64,000 nt of DNA from GCA-002727615 sp964442655 (GTDB taxonomy: Bacteria; Pseudomonadota; Alphaproteobacteria; TMED109): NCBI GenBank assembly GCA_964442655.1, contig CAYTZM010000002.1, positions 153,237-217,236 of the forward strand. The letters are read 5' to 3'. The number at the start of each line of letters is the position of its first letter. Position 1 is the stretch's first letter. Shown piece after piece: positions 35,502-42,389 of this stretch. The notes under the pieces were generated by a model, which was given only the letters and a program-made list of their open reading frames with translations, searched no databases and was not told the origin of the DNA. A program made the position numbers and the translations under genes.

Positions 35502-36098
35502 TTAGTAATTACTTTTATTTTTTAACTGACCATTCTTATAATATACTAACCATTCACCGTTTTGTTTATCTTCTTTGTAGTTACCTTTCTTCCATAATTG
35601 ACCATTCTCATAATATAATAAGAATTCACCTTCTTTTTTACCGTATTTGTGATTCTTTTTAGAAAATAACTGACCATTCTCATAATAAGTTAATACTTCA
35701 CCTTCTAATTTACCATCTATGTAATTACTTTTATTTTGTAACTGACCACTCTCATAATAATGTAAATCTTCACCATCTTCTCTGCCGTCTATATAATTAA
35801 CTTTTGTTTGTAACTGACCATTGGAATGATACCATAACCATTCACCATCTTCTTTACCGTCTTTGTAATTACTTTTAGAAGATAACTGACCATTCTCATA
35901 ATACCATATCCATTCACCTTCTTTTTTCCCCTTACTTATTTTTCCTTGTTTTTGACCAGTAACTTTTCCAGTAAATGGATCACCTTTAAATTTCTCATAA
36001 TACAATCCCTCTCTTTCTTCCAAGTCATCCATAGAGACATCTTTACTCCAACCAACGGAAGTAAATAAAAGACAGGATAGGATAAGTAAGTATTTCAT
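35502..36098 (-). CDS. YwqK-family / MORN-variant repeat protein 2, exported
   Basis: The 198-residue protein has a signal peptide (MKYLLILSCLLFTSVGWS) followed by the same first unit as its paralogue (EGLYYEKFKGDPFTGKVTG) and about six 23-residue repeats (YYENGQLSSKSNYKDGKEDGEW and variants). The DNA is repetitive with a 69-bp period. It is probably periplasmic or surface exposed. The ATG follows repeat leader F directly, without a visible Shine-Dalgarno sequence, exactly as for the ATC-hydrolase-like gene after leader B. Function unknown. Confidence 0.8.
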   Translation of the reverse strand: MKYLLILSCLLFTSVGWSKDVSMDDLEEREGLYYEKFKGDPFTGKVTGQKQGKISKGKKEGEWIWYYENGQLSSKSNYKDGKEDGEWLWYHSNGQLQTKVNYIDGREDGEDLHYYESGQLQNKSNYIDGKLEGEVLTYYENGQLFSKKNHKYGKKEGEFLLYYENGQLWKKGNYKEDKQNGEWLVYYKNGQLKNKSNY

Positions 36099-36300
36099 AA
36101 TTTAAAATTACGATAAATCACGCAATTTTAGTAGAAATTTATGATTTTATTCGAACTTGAGCCATAAAAGGAAACTATTCCACCGTTACGGATCCTGTTC
36201 CTTTGACCGTAACAATTACCCCACAAATTCTCAACGGTTTACAGTGATTCTTTAATTTTTATATATCTCTGTTGAATTTAGTTAACTCTATAGATTTTGG
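36099..36300 (-). repeat. glmS-terminus repeat, copy F with leader and second block
   Basis: Minus strand 36192-36175 reads TCCGTAACGGTGGAATAG (S-V-T-V-E-stop). A second in-frame GTTACGGTC (V-T-V) lies at about 36214-36206. The 76 bases after the stop (36174-36099) form a leader nearly identical to that of copy B, ending in GTAATTTTAAATT just before the YwqK-like ATG. On the other side, ATATATCTCTGTTG and TTAGTTAACTCT (36261-36290) match copy H. Confidence 0.78.
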
Positions 36301-36318
36301 CAAAGTAAAACAATGTTA

Positions 36319-38004
36319 CTAAAATAAACCCTCTATCTCTCCATGGTTATTTAATTGTATTAACTCAGCAGCAGGGTTTTTAGGTAATCCTGGCATAGTC
36401 ATAATAGAACCACATACAACAACAATAAATTCAACACCACTAGATAATCTTATTTCCCTTATAGGAAGAGTATGTTCATTAGGCGCCCCTTTTAGATTGG
36501 GATCAGTAGAAAAACTATATTGAGTCTTTGCTATACATATAGGCAAATCAGAATAACCATCTTCTTGTATCTTTTTAAGTTGATCACGAATTTTAGTATC
36601 TGCTATTACTTCTTTTGCTCTATAAATTTCTATAGCAATTTTTTCTATTTTTTTCCATAAACTTATTTCATTTGAATATAAAAATTTAAAGTCTTTAAAA
36701 TTTGCAGCTTCACATAATTCCACTACTTTATTAGCTAAATCAATAATTCCACTTCCTCCTTTTTGCCAATGCTTACATACACTCACTTTAACTCCTAGCA
36801 CAGAACAATAATTTTCAATCAAACTAATTTCTTTATTTGTATCAGTATTAAAATGATTCACAGCAACTATTACTTTTAACCCAAATTTTTCTATATTTTT
36901 AATATGCCTTTCTAAATTTGGTAAACCTTTATTTAGAGCATTAAGATCCTCTACTATTAAATTATTTTTATCTTTCCCTCCATGCATCTTTAATGCCCTA
37001 ATAGTAGTCACTAATACAACACACTTGGGTTGTATGCCAGCTTTTCTGCATTTAATATTTATAAATTTTTCAGCTCCTAAATCGGCTCCAAATCCTGCTT
37101 CAGTGACAACAAAATCAGATAATTTTAATGCTGCTTGAGTAGCAATTATAGAATTACATCCATGTGCTATATTAGCAAAAGGACCTCCATGTATAATTGC
37201 AGCATTATTTTCTATTGTCTGAACTACATTAGGCTTTATTGCATCTTTTAATAGTGCTGTCATAGGTTTATGAGCCTTTAAATCTTTGGCATATACAGGT
37301 TTTTTATCTGTAGTATATGCTACAGTTATATTTCCAATCTTTTTTTCTAAGTCTTTATAATTTCTTGATAAACAAAATATTGCCATTATTTCAGAGGCAA
37401 CAGTAATATCAAAACCATCTTCTCTAGGAAAACCATTACCAATTCCACCTAAATTAACATTTATTGCACGTAATGCTCTATCATTTAAATCTACAACCCT
37501 TCTCCAAACAATTCTTCTAATATCAATATTTAATTTATTTCCCCAATAAATATGGTTATCTATCATTGCCGCTAATAAATTATGAGCTGTAGTTATCGCA
37601 TGAAAGTCTCCTGTAAAATGAAGATTAATCTGCTCCATAGGTAATACTTGTGACTTACCTCCCCCTGCAGCCCCACCTTTCATTCCAAAAGAAGGTCCCA
37701 AACTTGGTTCTCTTAAGCAAACTATTGTCTTTTTACCTATTTTATTTAATCCATCACATAGACCAATAGACGTTGTTGTTTTACCTTCCCCAGCTGGTGT
37801 AGGTGATATAGCTGTCACTAAAATTAAATTACTATCTTTATTTTCTAAACCATTAATATAATTTAAATCTAATTTAGCTATATAATTACCAATAGGACTA
37901 TAATGATTTTTTTCTTCGTCTATCCCTATTCCTTTTAATACTTCTTTGATAGATAAAAGTTTAGCATTTCTAGCAATCTCAATATCTGAATCCAAATTAT
38001 CCAT
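36319..38004 (-). CDS. fhs: Formate--tetrahydrofolate ligase
   Basis: The 561-residue enzyme activates formate to 10-formyl-THF with ATP. Family motifs are TAISPTPAGEGKTTTSIGL (nucleotide loop), LREPSLGPSFGMKGGAAGGG, MDNHIYWGN-like IDNHIYWGN and TEAGFGADLGAEKF. I start at ATG 38004 after AGGG; a TTG four codons upstream has no signal. It is full length and lies among the glmS-end repeats between copies F and D, so it may be part of the inserted material rather than core. It links formate to C1 metabolism. Confidence 0.95.
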   Translation of the reverse strand: MDNLDSDIEIARNAKLLSIKEVLKGIGIDEEKNHYSPIGNYIAKLDLNYINGLENKDSNLILVTAISPTPAGEGKTTTSIGLCDGLNKIGKKTIVCLREPSLGPSFGMKGGAAGGGKSQVLPMEQINLHFTGDFHAITTAHNLLAAMIDNHIYWGNKLNIDIRRIVWRRVVDLNDRALRAINVNLGGIGNGFPREDGFDITVASEIMAIFCLSRNYKDLEKKIGNITVAYTTDKKPVYAKDLKAHKPMTALLKDAIKPNVVQTIENNAAIIHGGPFANIAHGCNSIIATQAALKLSDFVVTEAGFGADLGAEKFINIKCRKAGIQPKCVVLVTTIRALKMHGGKDKNNLIVEDLNALNKGLPNLERHIKNIEKFGLKVIVAVNHFNTDTNKEISLIENYCSVLGVKVSVCKHWQKGGSGIIDLANKVVELCEAANFKDFKFLYSNEISLWKKIEKIAIEIYRAKEVIADTKIRDQLKKIQEDGYSDLPICIAKTQYSFSTDPNLKGAPNEHTLPIREIRLSSGVEFIVVVCGSIMTMPGLPKNPAAELIQLNNHGEIEGLF

Positions 38005-38092
38005 TTTACCCTGCAATATACTATTTTATATTTTGTTATTAAAGAATTAGGCGATTTAACTATAATTCTCAAAAAGTTACAATATTTCATTA

Positions 38093-38264
38093 TTAACTTC
38101 TTGTAAACAAGTCCTCTACTTCTGTAATTCTTTGTTCTGCAATTTTAAAATATTCTTTTAAAAGTTCATTAACTTAAATTAAAACCTCTACAGAGACTGG
38201 CAATCATTTTTTCTTGAATTTTATCTATAATTTCTTTTAAATGGTTTTTCTGAACAATAGCCAA
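38093..38264 (-). pseudogene. Possible decayed coding remnant between fhs and TauD genes
   Basis: This 265-bp spacer holds two short coding-like stretches on the minus strand in different frames: LAIVQKNHLKEIIDKIQEKM (38264-38169, ends TAA) and NELLKEYFKIAEQRITEVED (ending at 38093). Neither has a proper start, and their helical, coherent composition suggests one small gene broken by frameshift. I cannot name the family. It could equally be chance reading of AT-rich spacer. Confidence 0.3.
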
Positions 38265-38280
38265 TTATTTGGATATAAAT

Positions 38281-39129
38281 TTAATATGGTTTGTCACCTT
38301 TAAATGAAATTCTGTGCATTAACCTTCTATAGCCATGATAATCATTTATAGGATTGTGCATTGCACATCTATTGTCCCAAATGGCTATTGAACCTTTCTC
38401 CCACTTAAAACGACAAGTAAATTCAGACTTTATTTGATGTTTAAATAAAAATTTTAAAATAGGTGTGCTTTCCTCTTCTGTCATTCCAATAAAATGGGTT
38501 GTATGAGCTTCATTTATGTACAAAGATTTTTTTCTTGTTTCAGGATGCGTTCTTATAACTGGGTGAATAGCTTCAAATTCATTACTTTCTATATTTGCAG
38601 ATGAATGTTTTAATACATCAGATCTTGTTAATGAAGCTTTCTCTTTACCAGATATATTTAAAGCTTTCTGTTTTCCCAAAAAAATCTTCATACCATCTGA
38701 TAAAGTTTCATAAGCAAGGTATTGATTTGAAAACTCTGTATCCCCACCAAATTCAGGAACCTCTACAGCGTACAACATGGTTCCTTTTGGAGGTTCATTT
38801 AAATAAGTGGTATCGCTATGCCATATTCCGCCAAAGTTATTAACATCTTTTTCTTTCTTTAAAATAGGAATTATTTCAGGGAAATTTTCTAATCCTTTAA
38901 TAAATGGATATATACTTGGTGTACTAATTTTTTTTGAAAAAGATAATAAACTTTCTGGGTTAAGATTTTGATCTCTAAAAAAAATTACTTGATGTTTTAA
39001 AAATGCATCATATATCTCATTTAAAGTGTTTCCATCTAAGTTTTTATCTAGTTGAATATTCTCAATTATAGCCCCTATAGCTCCAGAAACTTTTTTAATT
39101 TTAATATTATTATATTCTGTAACTTTCAT
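38281..39129 (-). CDS. TauD/TfdA-family Fe(II)/2-oxoglutarate dioxygenase
   Basis: The ~282-residue dioxygenase has the iron triad: WHSDTTY (HxD) and a distal His in IWDNRCAMHNPINDYHGYRR, with the 2-oxoglutarate-binding Arg following. Other family stretches are KHQVIFFRDQNL and VPEFGGDTEFSN. Members hydroxylate taurine, 2,4-D, alkyl sulfates and other small molecules; substrate here is unknown. I prefer ATG 39129, after GGGTG, to the upstream ATG at 39153. It is preceded by repeat copy D and its leader. Confidence 0.88.
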   Translation of the reverse strand: MKVTEYNNIKIKKVSGAIGAIIENIQLDKNLDGNTLNEIYDAFLKHQVIFFRDQNLNPESLLSFSKKISTPSIYPFIKGLENFPEIIPILKKEKDVNNFGGIWHSDTTYLNEPPKGTMLYAVEVPEFGGDTEFSNQYLAYETLSDGMKIFLGKQKALNISGKEKASLTRSDVLKHSSANIESNEFEAIHPVIRTHPETRKKSLYINEAHTTHFIGMTEEESTPILKFLFKHQIKSEFTCRFKWEKGSIAIWDNRCAMHNPINDYHGYRRLMHRISFKGDKPY

Positions 39130-39176
39130 TTTCACCCAACCAAAAACCAGCATAAAAAATTATTATAATTTTTGTA

Positions 39177-39271
39177 TAATTTAAATTTAAGATAAATCAC
39201 TCAAATTTAATAGAGATTTTTGATTTTTAGAGAAAAAAGACCTCCTAAGGAAACTATTCCACCCTGACCGA
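39177..39271 (-). repeat. glmS-terminus repeat, copy D with leader
   Basis: Minus strand 39271-39254 reads TCGGTCAGGGTGGAATAG (S-V-R-V-E-stop), one residue off the glmS end, preceded by CAA (Q where glmS has K). The following leader (39253-39177) begins TTTCCTTAGGAG like copy E and ends GTGATTTATCTTAAATTTAAATT like copies B and F. It leads into the TauD-like gene. Confidence 0.75.
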
Positions 39272-39392
39272 TTGATTGCGTAACAACCTTATATAATCTA
39301 TTATTTAGTAAGAGTTTTATATAAAGATTGCAATATTAGAATAATCTTAGAAAATGGTAGTTGTTTCAAAATTTAGGAATCAAAATACAAAT

Positions 39393-39782
39393 ATGACTGA
39401 AAATGAAAAAAGAAATCTTCTGATTATTAGAGAGGTTTGTAGATTGTTTAATCAACATGATATAGAAGCTATATTATCTAAATTTGTGGAAGATGCCCTT
39501 TGGCTAACTTCTCGTGGTAAAGCTCCTGAGGGAAGTCGATTAACTGGGAAAGAAGAGATCCGTAAAATGTTACACAAGCGATTTACTTCGATACCTGACA
39601 TGTCCTGGAAAATTCATGACCACTGGGTCTCAGGAGATAGAGGTTGTTCAGAATGGACGGTTACTGGTAACGAGTTAAATGGTAACCAATTAAACTGGCT
39701 CGGTTGCGATCTTTGGTCTTTGCGCAAAGATGGAATGATTACGCGCAAAGATACCTATTGGAAATATGCTGGTTACAACTAA
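39393..39782 (+). CDS. NTF2/SnoaL-like protein
   Basis: The 129-residue protein (ATG 39393; an ATG at 39354 would add 13 residues, neither with an ideal ribosome binding site) has the SnoaL-like cone fold pattern: FNQHDIEAILSKFVEDALW, GKEEIRKMLHKRF, PDMSWKIHDHWVSGDRGCSE and WLGCDLWSLRKDGMI. Such proteins are small hydrolase, isomerase or cyclase folds without a predictable substrate. It is a plus-strand cargo gene between copies D and E. Its codon use is visibly less AT-biased than its neighbours, hinting at transfer. Confidence 0.8.
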   Translation: MTENEKRNLLIIREVCRLFNQHDIEAILSKFVEDALWLTSRGKAPEGSRLTGKEEIRKMLHKRFTSIPDMSWKIHDHWVSGDRGCSEWTVTGNELNGNQLNWLGCDLWSLRKDGMITRKDTYWKYAGYN

Positions 39783-39880
39783 ATTCTAACGTATTTATTT
39801 TTAGAAATTATAGAAATTTTGTAGAAATTTTTGATTTTTAGAGAAATAGACTCCTAAGGAAACTATTCCACCGTAACGGA
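39783..39880 (-). repeat. glmS-terminus repeat, copy E with leader
   Basis: Minus strand 39880-39863 reads TCCGTTACGGTGGAATAG (S-V-T-V-E-stop). The leader after it begins TTTCCTTAGGAG and contains TTTCTCTAAAAATCAAAAAT as in copy D. Here it runs into the 3' end of the oppositely oriented NTF2-like gene, so it cannot act as that gene's promoter. Confidence 0.78.
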
Positions 39881-39914
39881 ATAGGTTCTACTGGATGGGT
39901 TTAACACACTCGGT

Positions 39915-40220
39915 TTATAAAGGAATGACTTCAAAACCTTCAAAAACTGGGTGACCCAAGTAAATGTCACTATGCTCACCTGCTCCTTTATGTGCCTGGC
40001 GAAATGCTTCAGATTTAGTCCAATTGGAAAAATCAGTCTGTGATTTCCAAGTACTATGTGATGCATAAAGTGTGTGGGTCTCTTCTGTTCCTCCCTTAAC
40101 TAGATGAAATTCTAAAAACCCTGACACATCATCCAAATGGGTTTCACGTTCCTTCCAAATTCTCTCGAAATCTTTTTCTCGACCTATGACAATTTTAAAA
40201 CGGTTCATTGCTATATACAT
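39915..40220 (-). CDS. HmoA/IsdG-like ABM-fold monooxygenase
   Basis: The 101-residue protein starts at ATG 40220 after AAGGA. It has the ABM ferredoxin-like fold and, counting from this start, Asn6 (IAMNRF), Trp67 (SNWTKS) and His77 (RQAHKG), spaced as in the Asn-Trp-His triad of IsdG-type haem-degrading oxygenases. The sequence FLEFHLVKG and TLYASHSTWKS fits the HmoA-like group. Haem degradation is plausible but not proven; some members act on other substrates. It is a cargo gene between repeats E and C. Confidence 0.8.
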   Translation of the reverse strand: MYIAMNRFKIVIGREKDFERIWKERETHLDDVSGFLEFHLVKGGTEETHTLYASHSTWKSQTDFSNWTKSEAFRQAHKGAGEHSDIYLGHPVFEGFEVIPL

Positions 40221-40258
40221 CAAAGTTATCCTTAAAATAATATTTTACATAACCTAGC

Positions 40259-40531
40259 TTATATTACATCATCTATATGCTCATCAAAAAACACCCTTAG
40301 TTCTTTATTTTCTTCAAGAAAAGAAAGGATTCCTAAGCATTTTTGATTTTCTAAAACTTCATCAATTACTTTTTTTATACATTTGTTAAACAGTTTATTT
40401 TTTTCAATTACAAATTGCTCATCTAAGCTGTCATCCTGTAAACATCTTAAAAAATTTTTATCTTTATAAGTCAAAACAACATCAATAATTTTTTTAAATT
40501 CATTAAGTGTTTGTTCTTTATAATATACCAT
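40259..40531 (-). CDS. Hypothetical protein
   Basis: I do not recognise this 90-residue, acidic and apparently all-helical protein with no signal peptide. It lies 38 bp upstream of the HmoA-like gene on the same strand and just after repeat copy C, so it is part of the same inserted segment. Its Lys/Ile/Asn-rich composition matches the host background. It looks coding because the frame is clean between packed neighbours, but evidence is modest. Confidence 0.5.
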   Translation of the reverse strand: MVYYKEQTLNEFKKIIDVVLTYKDKNFLRCLQDDSLDEQFVIEKNKLFNKCIKKVIDEVLENQKCLGILSFLEENKELRVFFDEHIDDVI

Positions 40532-40608
40532 AAAAACATATTAATAGTTCTTACATAATATTGTCTATAGTTTTAGAATTTCCTTTGAATAAACTTTCTA
40601 TCAATGGG

Positions 40609-40626
40609 TTATTCGACAGTAACAGA
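40609..40626 (-). repeat. glmS-terminus repeat, copy C
   Basis: Minus strand reads TCTGTTACTGTCGAATAA, encoding S-V-T-V-E-stop with codon choices different from every other copy, including a TAA stop. The ~76-bp leader of copies B, D and F is not recognisable after it. It separates the ATC-hydrolase-like gene from the hypothetical gene at 40259. Confidence 0.7.
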
Positions 40627-40647
40627 GTAAAGTTGAAGTAGTTTTAT

Positions 40648-41136
40648 CTAATTTTTAAAATTGTACCTAAAGGTACAACATTTACTACCACTCATAATAG
40701 TCTTCTTTCTATCTAAGGATGCCTTCGGATTAAATCCCTTAATCAGAGAAGCATCTCGGTTACATGAGAGCACAGCACCTAAATCAGAAATTCCTAGTGC
40801 ATTATACATCTCAGCATATTTACACCTAGTAACATTAAAACTCAATTTTGACTCTGATTTTTCTAATATATCTATTTCTAATGCATCATCTTTTGTCCAG
40901 AACTTCAACGTATCAAGAAAAGCATCAACATTATTTCCATATTCTTTAGACAATTCCTCTCCTTGTGTCTTTGCTATCTCCTTAATAGTTTTCTCAAGAA
41001 CATTTAGAATTTTTTCTTTACTAAACTCTTCATACAAATCTTGTAAAAATGGAATAAGAATACGCACTTCAGTTTCTCTACGCATTAAAACGCCAATTTT
41101 TTTTGTAAGTTCATCTTTTAAATGATTTTTTTTCAT
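40648..41136 (-). CDS. L-2-amino-thiazoline-4-carboxylate hydrolase-like protein
   Basis: The 162-residue protein resembles the ATC hydrolase family: FLQDLYEEFSKEKILNVLEKTI, FNVTRCKYAEMYNALGISDLG, SCNRDASLIKGFNPKASLDR and a C-terminal GSKCCTFRYNF with paired cysteines. The characterised member opens a thiazoline ring on the way to L-cysteine, but most homologues are untested. It starts directly after repeat leader B (AATTTTAAATT then ATG) with no visible Shine-Dalgarno sequence. It is one cassette of the glmS-linked array. Confidence 0.78.
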   Translation of the reverse strand: MKKNHLKDELTKKIGVLMRRETEVRILIPFLQDLYEEFSKEKILNVLEKTIKEIAKTQGEELSKEYGNNVDAFLDTLKFWTKDDALEIDILEKSESKLSFNVTRCKYAEMYNALGISDLGAVLSCNRDASLIKGFNPKASLDRKKTIMSGSKCCTFRYNFKN

Positions 41137-41231
41137 AATTTAAAATTACGATAAATCACGTAAGTTTAGTAGAGATTTTTAAATTTTATTAGAACTTGAA
41201 CCATAAAAGGAAACTATTCCACCGTAGCAGA
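41137..41231 (-). repeat. glmS-terminus repeat, copy B with leader
   Basis: Minus strand 41231-41214 reads TCTGCTACGGTGGAATAG (S-A-T-V-E-stop). The 77-base leader after it is almost base-for-base that of copy F: TTTCCTTTTATGG, TCAAGTTC, and GTGATTTATCGTAATTTTAAATT up to the next ATG. Two unrelated genes (ATC-hydrolase-like, YwqK-like) thus carry the same 5' region. Confidence 0.78.
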
Positions 41232-41250
41232 ATAAACTTAAAGTAGAATT

Positions 41251-42204
41251 TTATTCACTTAATAAATTAGGATTAATGGCGCCGTTTTGTTCTAACCATA
41301 TTCTTGTTTCTTTAATAATTAAAGATAAAAGCTCCTTTTGTTTTTCTCCAACACCCATATGTCTGCCGTCTAGTAGAACTATTTTCTTTGGAAGGGGAGT
41401 TAAATCTTGCATTAATGAAGATGATTTTTTAGGAATAAACTCATCATTTTTGCCACTAATTAAAAGAAAATTTCCGGAAATATATTCTAAATGTTCTTTA
41501 GGGTCTATTGGATTAAATAGAAGTTGAATAATGTAGCCCAAAAATGGTTTAGTCCATTTTGGGCTAATAAAAGGGTTCGAGTTTACTATTCGACCTATGT
41601 TAGTTCCTCCATATGCAAGTACAGTCCATTCTATTGTTGCTAATCCTCTGCTTTCTATTATATTTTGTACTGCCGGAACTACTATGGCACCTATAGAAAA
41701 TCCAAGTAAACTAACTCTTTCTTTTTCGGCCCACGGTTGCTTCTCTACCCATTCAATTGCTGTAGCGATTTGAGCAGGCGCTTTGTAAATTTTTTGATAG
41801 ATAGCAGGAGACTCTATTAATAAATTTATTCCTCTGGGCAGCTTTGAATCTATAGGCCAGTTGTAGCCTACTAAAATATTATCCCCTATATCTGTAACAT
41901 ACCGCACACTTTTAAAACCCGTTTCTAATCCACCTAGTATAAACAATATAGGAACAGGATGATCTGGAAGAGTTTTAGGAAAACTAATTGCTAGGTCTAT
42001 AAAACCTAAGTTTGAATCTTTAATAATAAATTGTTGAATAATTCTCGACTCAAAAAGAGTTTTCTTACCAACTATGACGTCTATTATATTTCCACTTTGT
42101 GGAAATGTGTTTAAAGAATTTTTATTAAATTGGAAAAAGATACTAAAAATTCCCAACATAATTAATAATAAAGAAATCAGTTTTATTGTTCTATACTTTA
42201 CCAA
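41251..42204 (-). CDS. Alpha/beta hydrolase with N-terminal membrane anchor
   Basis: The 317-residue protein has a hydrophobic N-terminal segment (about residues 8-25) and an alpha/beta-hydrolase domain: nucleophile Ser in LLGFSIGAIVVPA (GxSxG), an Asp in SGKNDEFIP and a His in LDGRHMGVGE. It is probably a periplasmic-facing esterase or related hydrolase; substrate unknown. The best start is TTG 42204, without a convincing ribosome binding site, and a short coding-like fragment overlaps it upstream. It is the cassette nearest glmS. Confidence 0.78.
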   Translation of the reverse strand: MVKYRTIKLISLLLIMLGIFSIFFQFNKNSLNTFPQSGNIIDVIVGKKTLFESRIIQQFIIKDSNLGFIDLAISFPKTLPDHPVPILFILGGLETGFKSVRYVTDIGDNILVGYNWPIDSKLPRGINLLIESPAIYQKIYKAPAQIATAIEWVEKQPWAEKERVSLLGFSIGAIVVPAVQNIIESRGLATIEWTVLAYGGTNIGRIVNSNPFISPKWTKPFLGYIIQLLFNPIDPKEHLEYISGNFLLISGKNDEFIPKKSSSLMQDLTPLPKKIVLLDGRHMGVGEKQKELLSLIIKETRIWLEQNGAINPNLLSE

Positions 42205-42338
42205 AGATATTTAGAGTGTTTCCAACCCCTACCTCCATGTTCATGAAAATATGAAGTAATTTCTACCCAAATATTATTTGTTTTTTGAGCAATCATTTCC
42301 AAATAATCCAGTTTTTTTATAATCTGATAATAACACAA
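42198..42338 (-). pseudogene. Orphan C-terminal-like coding fragment downstream of glmS
   Basis: A 46-codon open stretch on the minus strand ends with DYLEMIAQKTNNIWVEIT, a His/Gly/Trp-rich segment (YFHEHGGRGWKHSKYLW) and TAA. The first ATG would give only 32 residues. It lies between glmS and the alpha/beta hydrolase, overlapping the latter's start by seven bases. I cannot name it; it may be the tail of an earlier insert, or a true tiny gene. Confidence 0.3.
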
Positions 42339-42371
42339 TCAAGGAAAAGTAAAAACTTGCATCATTACACG

Positions 42372-42389
42372 CTATTCTACAGTGACTGA
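42372..42389 (-). repeat. Native glmS 3' end (reference copy A of the repeat)
   Basis: The last six codons of glmS read TCAGTCACTGTAGAATAG (S-V-T-V-E-stop). The downstream sequence (CGTGTAATGATGC) differs from the TTTCC leader that follows the stop in copies B, D, E and F, so similarity changes at the stop codon. Confidence 0.85.

Noticed and set aside
35502..36098. Regular 69-bp repeats as a possible CRISPR array
   Set aside because: The repeats are in frame, degenerate, and encode MORN-type protein repeats; there are no unique spacers.
40661..41125. 154-codon plus-strand frame antisense to the ATC-hydrolase-like gene
   Set aside because: It is the reverse-strand shadow of a gene with recognisable family motifs and a repeat leader at its start.
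34847..42389. A complete Tn7-like transposon or prophage downstream of glmS
   Set aside because: None of the proteins resembles TnsABCDE, an integrase or phage structural proteins; only repeated target-end sequences are visible.
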